NCBI GenBank assembly: GCA_965223095.1
Contig: OZ244979.1
Span: 2,356,001-2,420,000 of the forward strand
Origin: J054 sp965223095
GTDB lineage: Bacteria > Pseudomonadota > Gammaproteobacteria > Steroidobacterales > GCA-2729495
Direction: 5' to 3'
Length of the DNA stretch: 64,000 bases
Under the pieces are notes generated by a model that worked only from the letters and a program-made list of their open reading frames with translations, did not search any database and had not been told where the DNA came from. Shown here piece after piece: positions 26,222 to 33,946 of the stretch; within the stretch, counting starts at the first letter, position 1, and each line of letters begins with the position of its first letter. Both the position numbers and the translations under genes were made by a program.

Positions 26222-27447
26222 AACTGCCATTGCATATTGATCGTAGTGACCTTGAGGTTCGCAACGATGAACTAATTATTGATGGTCGGGCGCTTACAGA
26301 GATCGTTGCGCAAGCGGGCAGCACCCCTCTGTATATCTACTCTCGCGCCTGCCTGAAGCAACGACTCACAGACTTGCGCGCCGTGCTGCCGCGGACCATG
26401 CGTCTTAGCTATTCGGTGAAAGCTAACCCCCATCCAGAAGTGTTGAATTTCGTAGCACAAGCCGTGGATGGTTTGGATGTCGCGTCCGGCGGCGAGTTGC
26501 GGCGAGCATTGGCAACCGGGATCGCGGGAGATTGTATAAGCTTCGCGGGACCGGGTAAGTCTGATGAAGAGCTGCAGGCCGCCCATGCCGCCGGTGTTCT
26601 GGTTTGTGTTGAATCCGCAAACGAATTGCGTCGTTTGGCGCAAATCGCACGCGCGACGGGCCGCCGGGCTACCGTACTACTGCGCGTGAACGCGGATTTT
26701 GAGTTGCGGGCTTCCGGAATGAAAATGTCTAGCGGTGCGAAACCCTTCGGTATCGATTCGGAGCTTCTACCGCAGTTATTAGCCAGCCTCAATCAAGAGG
26801 CGATTGACTTTAAGGGGTTTCATTTTTTTGCGGGGTCACAATGTCTGCAATCCGCGGCCTTGAGTGAATGTCTCAGTGCGGGTTGCAGTCTCTTAGCGGA
26901 TCTAGCAAAGGGAGCGCCCCAAACACCTCGCCTGTTCTTGTTCGGCGGCGGCTTTGGGGTGCCGTATTTTCCGGGTGATCAGGCATTGCAGAATTCTGAT
27001 CTGGCTCGTGTGTTGGCAGATCTTGCCCAACAAGCGCTAGGCGAATTACCCGGTACACAGCTGCAACTGGAGTTGGGTCGGTACATAGTGGCTGAGGCGG
27101 GCTTCTATGTCGCGAAAGTGATTGATCGTAAGCATTCGCGTGGCCGCGTCTTTTTGGTCGTTGATGGGGGGCTCAATCATAATTTGGCGGCCACGGGGAA
27201 TCTCGGCCAGGTCGTTCGGCGCAACTACCCGGTGCTCATTGGTAACCGCGTGCAGGGGCAAAAACGCGAGAAGGTCAGCGTCGTGGGGCCGTTGTGTACG
27301 CCGCTCGACTTGCTGGCCGATCAGATGGAGATGACGAGCGCACAGGTCGGCGATCTAGTGGTCGTATTCCAGTCGGGGGCCTATGGTTTGTCGGCCAGCC
27401 CCACCGGATTCTTAGGCCATCCGCCGCCGCGGGAAGTTTTTCTATGA
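26218..27447 (+). CDS. Exosortase A system-associated PLP-dependent decarboxylase
   Basis: A 409-residue fold-III PLP enzyme related to diaminopimelate and ornithine decarboxylases. The lysine that binds PLP is in YSVKANPHP, followed by DVASGGEL, GGGFGVPYF (phosphate binding) and the C-terminal GPLCTPLD and GAYG. HFFAGSQCL replaces the usual HIGSQ. It presumably decarboxylates an amino acid, possibly while attached to the ACP. It is translationally coupled to the ligase, the constant pairing in exosortase-A loci. Substrate and product are unknown. Confidence 0.9.
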   Translation: MKLPLHIDRSDLEVRNDELIIDGRALTEIVAQAGSTPLYIYSRACLKQRLTDLRAVLPRTMRLSYSVKANPHPEVLNFVAQAVDGLDVASGGELRRALATGIAGDCISFAGPGKSDEELQAAHAAGVLVCVESANELRRLAQIARATGRRATVLLRVNADFELRASGMKMSSGAKPFGIDSELLPQLLASLNQEAIDFKGFHFFAGSQCLQSAALSECLSAGCSLLADLAKGAPQTPRLFLFGGGFGVPYFPGDQALQNSDLARVLADLAQQALGELPGTQLQLELGRYIVAEAGFYVAKVIDRKHSRGRVFLVVDGGLNHNLAATGNLGQVVRRNYPVLIGNRVQGQKREKVSVVGPLCTPLDLLADQMEMTSAQVGDLVVVFQSGAYGLSASPTGFLGHPPPREVFL

Positions 27448-27465
27448 ATTGAAGCGCCGCAGTCG

Positions 27466-28125
27466 CTAAAGAGTCAGGCTGATTTTAGGTCCGTAGAAGG
27501 CCTCAGCAAATTTGGAGGGCGCTGCGCTCTCCATGCCCCGGATTCGCATCAGGCTCGTGAACAAGTCGGTATCGAACCAATGTTTGCTGGACTGGCTGGG
27601 AAAGTGCTCGCAGAGCAGTTCGATTTTTCTTGCTCGCAGGGTGTCTGTAATGGGTAGGTAGACGTTCGGCTTGCCTAAATCGCCGTCATACTTCGGAATT
27701 TCGTATTCCAGAATAAGGTTGTTGCGGAAAGTGTTCCAGGTGAGTTCGGCGATGCAGCGGTGGTCTTGATGCCGATCGCCCCGATGATGGGTGAGAATCA
27801 GGTCGGGTTCCACCGTTTTTTTCAAGTCTTCAAAAAAATCTTTGATGGCGGTTGCTTCCTGGGGGAAATAGCCGTTGCGGAAATCGGCAATGCCAATTCG
27901 TCGTTCCTCCGCCGTACCGCAGATCGCATGAAAGCTGTTTTCGGCTTCCAGCTTGCGAGTTGGGGAGGAGCTAAACACAACCCAATCAATGACTAAGTGG
28001 CGCCCGCTTGCGAGTAGTGTTAACAGGGTTCCGCCGCAGCCAATTTCTATGTCGTCGCAATGGGCGCCCAAACAAAGCAGGCGTAACGGTGTAGAGTCTT
28101 CTTTGTCAAGATTTAAAGACAGCAT
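27466..28125 (-). CDS. PIG-L/LmbE-family deacetylase
   Basis: A 219-residue zinc-dependent N-deacetylase of the PIG-L/LmbE family. The metal-binding motif AHCDDIEIGCGG is at 21-32 and the second His-rich motif is in THHRGDRHQDHR. The family removes acetyl from N-acetylglucosamine-type sugars or related amides. It follows the nucleotidyltransferase gene on the same strand by 37 bases, so the two probably work on one sugar pathway. The ribosome site cannot be judged clearly. Confidence 0.86.
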   Translation of the reverse strand: MLSLNLDKEDSTPLRLLCLGAHCDDIEIGCGGTLLTLLASGRHLVIDWVVFSSSPTRKLEAENSFHAICGTAEERRIGIADFRNGYFPQEATAIKDFFEDLKKTVEPDLILTHHRGDRHQDHRCIAELTWNTFRNNLILEYEIPKYDGDLGKPNVYLPITDTLRARKIELLCEHFPSQSSKHWFDTDLFTSLMRIRGMESAAPSKFAEAFYGPKISLTL

Positions 28126-28162
28126 TTGCTATTCAAATGTTGAGAAGAAAGCGTCCTGAATT

Positions 28163-28933
28163 TCACCACAGTTGCCACGGCATGTCGCCCCGGCCATTCA
28201 TTCGATCGTACTCGATCTTGTCTTTGAAGGTGTCCATGGCTTTCCAGAAGCCTTGGTATTCCTGGGCATACAGCTTATTTTCTTTCATCAGCCGACGGAA
28301 CGGTTCTTCAACCAGCTCCTCGCCGGGCTTCATGTAGTCGAATATTTCGCGTCTGAGTGTCATATAGCCCCCGTTAATCCAACAATCCGATTCGGTTATG
28401 GGCTCTATACCTGTGACGTTTCCATCTTCGCTGACTGACACGGTATGGAAGCTTTGCGAGGGTCGCACGGCGAGAAAACCAGCGACGGCGTTAGTGCTCT
28501 TGAATTTACCGACAAATCCATTCAAGTCGAGATCAGATAGGGAGTCTGCATAGTTGGCCAGAAACATCTCATCAGAGCCGATATAGTCGCGTACCGCAAG
28601 CAGGCGTTGGCCGAGATTAGAATGTAGGCCTGTTTCCGCAAACTGTATTTCCCAGTCGTCGATATCGCCAGTCGCCGGTTCAATCTGGCGGCCACCCTGC
28701 GAGATTTTAAAATCCACCGATAAATATGGGTCGTAGTTACGGAAATAATCCTTGACCATATCGCCACGGTAGCCGAGACAAAGGATAAACTCCTTGTGCC
28801 CGAAGTGGGCGTAGTATTTCATTAGATGCCAAAGAATCGGCCGGTAACCGACATGAACAAGCGGTTTTGGGATGGTTTCCGAGTGCTCCCTCAACCGCGT
28901 TCCGAGCCCACCACAAAAGAGAACCACTTTCAT
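28163..28933 (-). CDS. Sugar-1-phosphate nucleotidyltransferase (RfbF/glucose-1-phosphate cytidylyltransferase-like)
   Basis: A 256-residue nucleotidyltransferase. The signature CGGLGTRLREHSETIPKPLVHVG is at residues 7-29, followed by PILWHLMKYYAHFG and LCLGYRGDMVKDYF. This arrangement is closest to glucose-1-phosphate cytidylyltransferase, which makes CDP-glucose. No CDP-glucose 4,6-dehydratase is nearby, so the activated sugar may differ. The ATG is followed downstream by the PIG-L deacetylase in the same direction. Confidence 0.83.
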   Translation of the reverse strand: MKVVLFCGGLGTRLREHSETIPKPLVHVGYRPILWHLMKYYAHFGHKEFILCLGYRGDMVKDYFRNYDPYLSVDFKISQGGRQIEPATGDIDDWEIQFAETGLHSNLGQRLLAVRDYIGSDEMFLANYADSLSDLDLNGFVGKFKSTNAVAGFLAVRPSQSFHTVSVSEDGNVTGIEPITESDCWINGGYMTLRREIFDYMKPGEELVEEPFRRLMKENKLYAQEYQGFWKAMDTFKDKIEYDRMNGRGDMPWQLW

Positions 28934-29394
28934 CGTTACCTGCCTAAACTGTTATTGCGTGTTACTTAGGGACACCGATTACTAGAAAGACCCGCTTTAC
29001 CGGCTCAGCGGTCTAGCTTGCGGGCTTCCACGACTAGCGGTAAAGAATACACAGCTTTGCTACCACAGAGTTTGACTGCTGTCTCTAAAATTCACCACGG
29101 CGCTTGATTTTCGTGCCTTGCTGGCTGCCGGGGCCCGGTCTAATAGTCAATAAAAAACTATATAATACAAATAGTTATAGGCTTATCCTGTTTCCAGTTC
29201 CCGGAGTCTCTATGGTCGCCAGAAACGTGACCCAAGGACGCCGCCCGCAAATTTTCAGCACGTATAATTGTGCGGTCCGGGTCAGCATCCGTTAGGCGCA
29301 GTCTCCAGGCTATTCATGGGTTATTGGCCCTTGTACGGCGCGCAAGCATTAATACTTCGCAAGGCACTCTAGAATTACACCATAGGTAGAAATC
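28934..29394. other. Divergent intergenic region (461 bases)
   Basis: It lies between the leftward nucleotidyltransferase and the rightward sugar transferase, so it should hold promoters in both directions. An inverted repeat CTTTACCG (28995-29002) / CGGTAAAG (29038-29045) is present. A perfect TATAAT occurs at 29161-29166, without a matching -35. A possible sigma-54 site is at 29325-29340. I see no gene; the 63-residue frame at 29104 has no family-like sequence. Confidence 0.5.
29325..29340 (+). promoter_or_regulatory. Possible sigma-54 promoter upstream of the sugar transferase
   Basis: The sequence TGGCCCTTGTACGGCG keeps the essential GG-N10-GC spacing and a good -24 element (TGGCcC against TGGCAC). 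The -12 element is poor (cGGC against TTGC). It stands about 55 bases ahead of the TTG start of the lipid-carrier sugar transferase. The sigma-54-dependent regulator PrsR is encoded in this window, which makes such a site sensible. Weak on sequence alone. Confidence 0.25.
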
Positions 29395-30891
29395 TTGCAG
29401 CGACTACTCAATCTTTTGCTACGTGTGAGCAACCCAACAGTGATAATGGTTGTGGCGGATCTATTGGTCGCGCTCGTCGCGTTTTATCTGGCGGTACTGC
29501 TGCGCTTTAATTTCGATTTTGCGCGGGCTGCAGATATTTTGGGTCCCGTTGCTCCACGGGCTGCTATTTTTGGATTCTGGATGACCATGGGTATGGTCAG
29601 CATGGGCATGTATCGTGCTCGTCAACGGCCTCGTCGCTGGGAGCTAGTGGCCCGGGTCATTGTGGCGGCCGGCATCGGCGGCCTGGCCAATGTGTTGTTC
29701 TTTTATATGATTCCGGCCGTGGTCACCGGCCGCGGCGTATTGGCGCTGGCTATGCTGCTGGCCGCATTAGGCTTAGTGTTTCTTCGCTGGTACTTGCTAC
29801 AACAAGCGGACTTCAATCCGTCAAAGCGGCAAATTCTAATCTTGGGCGCCGGTCGCATTGCGAGCAAGATCGCGCTCCTGCGGCGGCGGGCCGACCGGCG
29901 GCGCTTCGATATTCTCGGCTACGTGCCCGCGAATGATGCTGAGCGCCTTGTTGCGGCGGAGATGGGTTTAGAGCCCCTGGTCAGTCTGGAAGAAGGTTTG
30001 CAGCGCCTAGGCGCGGACAAGATCGTCGTGGCCCTCGATGACCGGCGCGGCGCATTTCCGGCAAGGGAACTGCTTGAGCAGAAGTTTGCTGGCGTGCCGG
30101 TAGAAGAGGTGGTCGAATTTTTAGAAAAAGAAACGGAAAAAATCGATCTAGATGTCTTGCATCCTGGTTGGCTTGTGTTTGCCGCGACCGGCCACACTGA
30201 CTGGTTTTTTCGTGTCACTAAGCGCGTTTTTGATTTGTTGGTCGCCGGGGTACTCTTGCTACTTTCAGCACCATTACTATTGCTAGTGATGGCTGCCATT
30301 CGCATTGAGGATGGCGCCGATGCGAATTTCTTGTACCGTCAGACTCGGGTGGGGCGTAACGATCGAAAATTTTCCTTATTGAAGTTCCGCAGCATGGTCG
30401 AAAACGCCGAACAAGACGGCGTGCAGTGGGCGGGTGGTGCGAGCGATAGTCGCGTGACGCGGATCGGCAAAATCATTCGCCGCTTTCGTATCGATGAGCT
30501 ACCGCAGGTATTTAACGTGCTACGGGGCGAAATGAGCATCGTCGGACCACGCCCAGAGCGACCTGAGTTCGTCGAGCAACTGGCTGAGTCAATTCCGCTG
30601 TATGACCACCGGCACTGTGTGCGGCCGGGTCTGACGGGTTGGGCCCAGTTAAATTTTCCCTATGGCGCCTCGGTCGAAGATGCGCGTGAAAAGCTTAAAT
30701 ACGATCTGTATTACATTAAGAATGCCAATGTGGTCTTTGATCTGTTCGTGTTGCTGCAAACCCTTGAGGTGGTTTTTTGGGGTCGGGCCATTAGCATGGC
30801 TGGGCCGCGTCAGTCCGGCGGCGCGACGACCACTGCCGAAGATGCCCAGATGAGTCTGGTGCGGGAGCATGACAGAGAAACCCCCAACTAA
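29395..30891 (+). CDS. Polyprenyl-phosphate glycosylphosphotransferase (exopolysaccharide priming, EpsB/WbaP-like)
   Basis: A 498-residue enzyme that transfers a hexose-1-phosphate to undecaprenyl phosphate, the first step of repeat-unit assembly. About four N-terminal membrane helices are followed by a Rossmann-like region (ILGAGRIASKIA, about 153-164), a further helix (FDLLVAGVLLLLSAPLLLLV) and the bacterial sugar transferase domain: KFRSM, RIDELPQVFNVLRGEMSIVG with PRPERPEF, and PGLTGWAQ. The TTG start has AGGTAGA upstream. It is of the type that accompanies exosortase-A loci. A second priming enzyme lies at 36.2 kb. Confidence 0.9.
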   Translation: MQRLLNLLLRVSNPTVIMVVADLLVALVAFYLAVLLRFNFDFARAADILGPVAPRAAIFGFWMTMGMVSMGMYRARQRPRRWELVARVIVAAGIGGLANVLFFYMIPAVVTGRGVLALAMLLAALGLVFLRWYLLQQADFNPSKRQILILGAGRIASKIALLRRRADRRRFDILGYVPANDAERLVAAEMGLEPLVSLEEGLQRLGADKIVVALDDRRGAFPARELLEQKFAGVPVEEVVEFLEKETEKIDLDVLHPGWLVFAATGHTDWFFRVTKRVFDLLVAGVLLLLSAPLLLLVMAAIRIEDGADANFLYRQTRVGRNDRKFSLLKFRSMVENAEQDGVQWAGGASDSRVTRIGKIIRRFRIDELPQVFNVLRGEMSIVGPRPERPEFVEQLAESIPLYDHRHCVRPGLTGWAQLNFPYGASVEDAREKLKYDLYYIKNANVVFDLFVLLQTLEVVFWGRAISMAGPRQSGGATTTAEDAQMSLVREHDRETPN

Positions 30892-30925
30892 CGCGCTGGA
30901 AGAGACGGGCGCTCAGTTATAAGCC

Positions 30926-32221
30926 TTATCCGAGTTGTTCAGAGATATCACTGGTGGGTTCATCGCCATCTTCTGAGTTGTCTAAGTCGGTCACGATGGT
31001 CTCAATGTTGCTTAGATCATCTTCGCCAAAGTCTTCACTATCGTCGCTTGTCGCTGTGTCGATGTGAAAAGTGACATCAACTTGGCCAAAGGTGACTATG
31101 TCGCCCGATCGCAGCAGCGCGCGTGATCGACGCTTGCGGTTCACCAGGATGCCATTCTTGCTATTGAGGTCCTCAATAACATAGATACCACCGATGCGAT
31201 CGATAATGGCATGTCGGCGGCTGACTTCCTTATCGATGATCACAAGATCGTTGGCATTGCTTCGCCCGATGACAAACGGAAAGTCACTGGCTTGACTTTG
31301 CTCAATTAATTCACCGTCACGGTAGACGATTAAATTGACCGGCGGCGCTGCATAGATTTTCGGCGTGGAATCGCTAGGGCTTTGTGCAAGAACTTCTTCG
31401 TCTCGCTCTTCAAGCCACTGCCAGCGAAGTTCTTGTGCCGCAGAGTCGACGACCTCAAGGCTCACATTGTCAATCGATTCCACGAAGCAAGCCATCATTG
31501 CCGTGTCTGCCAATGTGTTGATTAAACGGGGAATGCCGAAACAGAGCCGGTGTATTTCCTTGATGGCTTCCGTGGTAAAAATCACGTCGGCGTCACCACC
31601 GGCGATCGCTAGACGGTGTTGGATGTAGTCGAAGGTTTCGCTTTCGTTCAAGGCTTCCAGTCTTTGCCGTAGACGCGCTCGCTGGCGCAATTGGCGCATG
31701 CCCGGGGCGTCAACGAGATCATCCAATCCGCGTTGCCCTGTCAGAACGATCGAGACAATGCGGCGGTCACTGGTATCAATACAGGATAGTAAACGCAGCT
31801 CCTCTAGCGCGGCGCTGCTAAGATTTTGCGCTTCGTCAACGATAATGACGACATGCTTGTTTTGGCGATGCTGTTCTAGGAAAAAGCTCCTCAGTGTGTC
31901 TAGCAGCAACACCTTTTTCTTGCTGTAGTTTGGCATGTCGAATTCTGACAGCAGTGCTTGCAGTAGTTCGATGCGGCTGAGGGTTGTATGGGTTAGCTTG
32001 GCGGTGACATAGTCCGGCCCCAGGTCATCGAGCACCGTGTTGAGGATGGTGGTCTTGCCGATACCGATTTCGCCCGTGATGATGACAAAACTGTCGCGGT
32101 TGAGCAGGGCGAAGCGAATATTCGCCACGGCGCGTGAGTGCTGTGGCGTCATGAACATAAATCGCGGATCAGGCGTCAGATCAAAAGGCCGGGACTCCAA
32201 GTTGAAGAATTGTTCGTACAT
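30926..32221 (-). CDS. ExeA-like AAA ATPase with C-terminal FHA domain (XrtA-locus ATPase)
   Basis: A 431-residue protein that joins two domains. Residues 1-270 form an ExeA/GspA-type AAA ATPase: the N-terminal YEQFFNLESRPFDLTPDPRF is typical, the Walker A is GEIGIGKTT (50-58) and the Walker B is IIVDEAQ (Asp129, Glu130). Residues about 300-390 form an FHA phosphothreonine-binding domain: VIGRSNANDLVI (317-328), SRRH (334-337) and SKNG (354-357). The tail is very acidic. ExeA-like ATPases in exosortase-A loci usually lack FHA as far as I know. It presumably powers or regulates assembly in response to Ser/Thr phosphorylation. Confidence 0.85.
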   Translation of the reverse strand: MYEQFFNLESRPFDLTPDPRFMFMTPQHSRAVANIRFALLNRDSFVIITGEIGIGKTTILNTVLDDLGPDYVTAKLTHTTLSRIELLQALLSEFDMPNYSKKKVLLLDTLRSFFLEQHRQNKHVVIIVDEAQNLSSAALEELRLLSCIDTSDRRIVSIVLTGQRGLDDLVDAPGMRQLRQRARLRQRLEALNESETFDYIQHRLAIAGGDADVIFTTEAIKEIHRLCFGIPRLINTLADTAMMACFVESIDNVSLEVVDSAAQELRWQWLEERDEEVLAQSPSDSTPKIYAAPPVNLIVYRDGELIEQSQASDFPFVIGRSNANDLVIIDKEVSRRHAIIDRIGGIYVIEDLNSKNGILVNRKRRSRALLRSGDIVTFGQVDVTFHIDTATSDDSEDFGEDDLSNIETIVTDLDNSEDGDEPTSDISEQLG

Positions 32222-32449
32222 CGATCTATTTAGCGCTCATTTCTTGAGTTTTTCTTTTGACGACAAAGGCCTACGGAATAGTTAGTTCGCTATCCTAGTA
32301 CATTGAGGCAGCATTTACCCGGTAATGGGGCGCATTTTTGCGCCTGATCTTACGGCTGCGGCTCGGCTGGCTGATTATTCGGCGCCCATGCCCAGCGTCC
32401 GGTTCTTTCGGGCTCATCAAGGCTTGTGTATGATTTCACAGTCGGTGCC

Positions 32450-32524
32450 GGGCGATTAGCTCAGCGGGAGAGCGCTGCCTTCACACGGCAGAGGTCACTG
32501 GTTCAATCCCAGTATCGCCCACCA
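32450..32524 (+). tRNA. tRNA-Val (anticodon CAC)
   Basis: The 75 bases fold as a tRNA. The acceptor GGGCGAT pairs with ATCGCCC, the D-arm is TAGCTCAGCGGGAGAG, the anticodon stem-loop CTGCC-TTCACAC-GGCAG gives anticodon CAC (reads GUG), and the T-arm is CTGGTTCAATCCCAG. The 3' CCA is encoded. A -10-like TATGAT lies at 32429-32434. It stands alone between the ATPase and the AlgD-like gene, both of which run leftward. Confidence 0.95.
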
Positions 32525-32565
32525 CTTTTTCGGGATTCCACGCCGGCCAGGCGTTTAAGTCTCCG

Positions 32566-33879
32566 CTACCACGCAATACCGATATAGTGGTCATCGGAAC
32601 GCTGATCATCGACTATTCGGACTAGGTCAATGATGCTTTGATTGTCCGTTTTGTTGTCGACAACTGCTTGAAATTCCTCGGCGGGATTGCCAATAACTAT
32701 TACTTCTGCATGCTCTAGCAGCTCGGACATTGAGTCCACCATTAAGGCTGCAATGTGTGGAATGTGTTTGAGAATATACTCGCGGTTGGCGCCCACAAGT
32801 CTTGCGAGGTTGACATTTCGGTCGTACAGGCGGACATCGTAGCCTTTACCGATTAAGCGTTCTATGACTTCGACGATGGGACTCTCCCGTAAATCGTCCG
32901 TGCCTGCCTTAAAGCTAAAGCCGAGGATGCCGATTTTCTTGCTGGGTTGCGCCGTAATCAACGCCAGGCCGCGCTCGACCTGCAGCCGATTGCTTTCCAT
33001 GATGGCGCCGATGATCGGCAGCTTAAGGTCTTGCTGGGATGCTTCGTAGTTTAAGGCGCGTACGTCTTTCGGCAGGCATGACCCGCCAAATGCGAAGCCT
33101 GGTTTAAGGTAGTAGGGCGATAAATTCAATTTTGTGTCTTGGCAAAAGATTTCCATCACCCGATGGCTATCGATGCCTAGTGGCTTGCACAGCGAGCCCA
33201 CCTCATTGGCGAAGCCGACCTTGAGCGCGTGCCAGACGTTGTCCACATATTTAACGAGTTCCGCCACATCAATTTGGGTAATGATTAGGGGTGCATCTAG
33301 ATGCTCATAGACTTTCGCTAGCTGTTGGGCACTCGCATCGTCGTTGGCGCCGATCACGGTTTTTGGCGGGTTGTCATAGTCTTTGACGGCCGTACCTTCG
33401 CGGAGGAATTCTGGGTTATTGCAAATTCCAAAATCAGTCCCGGCGCGCTTGCCGGAGCTGCGCTCCAGGGTTGGAATGACTAGGTTCCGCATGGTTCCCG
33501 GCAGAATCGTGCTACGCAGAACGACGGTGTGACGGTCAGCCTTGTTGGCCAGCGCCGTTCCGATCTCACCACAGACGGCTTCAACGAATCTTAGATCCAG
33601 GCTGCCATTGGCCGCCGACGGCGTGCCGACACAGACGAAGGACATATCTGTTTCAGCAATGGCTTGCGCCGAATCCGTGGTAGCACGGAGGGCGCCACTT
33701 TTAACCGTGTTGGCGATGATTTCGCCAACGTCCGCTTCGATGATCGGTGTGTTGCCCTCATTGATGAGCTTGACCTTGGTCTCGTTGGGATCGACGCCGA
33801 GTACTTCGTGACCGTCTCTGGCCAGGCAGGCTGCCGACACCGCTCCCACATAGCCTAATCCAAAAATACTGATTCTCAT
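32566..33879 (-). CDS. algD: GDP-mannose 6-dehydrogenase-like (AlgD family) nucleotide-sugar dehydrogenase
   Basis: A 437-residue UDP-glucose/GDP-mannose dehydrogenase family enzyme that oxidises a nucleotide hexose twice to a nucleotide uronic acid with NAD. The N-terminal ISIFGLGYVGAVSAACLA is the Rossmann site, CNNPEFLREGTA is present, and the catalytic cysteine lies in FAFGGSCLPKDVRAL at Cys268, the same number as in AlgD. Overall it resembles AlgD (GDP-mannuronate) more than Ugd, but the donor sugar must be checked. No alginate polymerase genes are nearby; a uronic acid in the local exopolysaccharide is the likely use. Confidence 0.82.
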   Translation of the reverse strand: MRISIFGLGYVGAVSAACLARDGHEVLGVDPNETKVKLINEGNTPIIEADVGEIIANTVKSGALRATTDSAQAIAETDMSFVCVGTPSAANGSLDLRFVEAVCGEIGTALANKADRHTVVLRSTILPGTMRNLVIPTLERSSGKRAGTDFGICNNPEFLREGTAVKDYDNPPKTVIGANDDASAQQLAKVYEHLDAPLIITQIDVAELVKYVDNVWHALKVGFANEVGSLCKPLGIDSHRVMEIFCQDTKLNLSPYYLKPGFAFGGSCLPKDVRALNYEASQQDLKLPIIGAIMESNRLQVERGLALITAQPSKKIGILGFSFKAGTDDLRESPIVEVIERLIGKGYDVRLYDRNVNLARLVGANREYILKHIPHIAALMVDSMSELLEHAEVIVIGNPAEEFQAVVDNKTDNQSIIDLVRIVDDQRSDDHYIGIAW

Positions 33880-33946
33880 GCTCGCCCTGACTCCCGCGGT
33901 GGCCGGATATTGGATGGAATAATTGAAATAGTAACTTAGAAGCCGT

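Noticed and set aside
32321..32345. Hairpin GGCGCA/TGCGCC as a terminator for the ATPase transcript
   Set aside because: It lies upstream of the ATPase gene, not downstream, and has no T-run for either strand.
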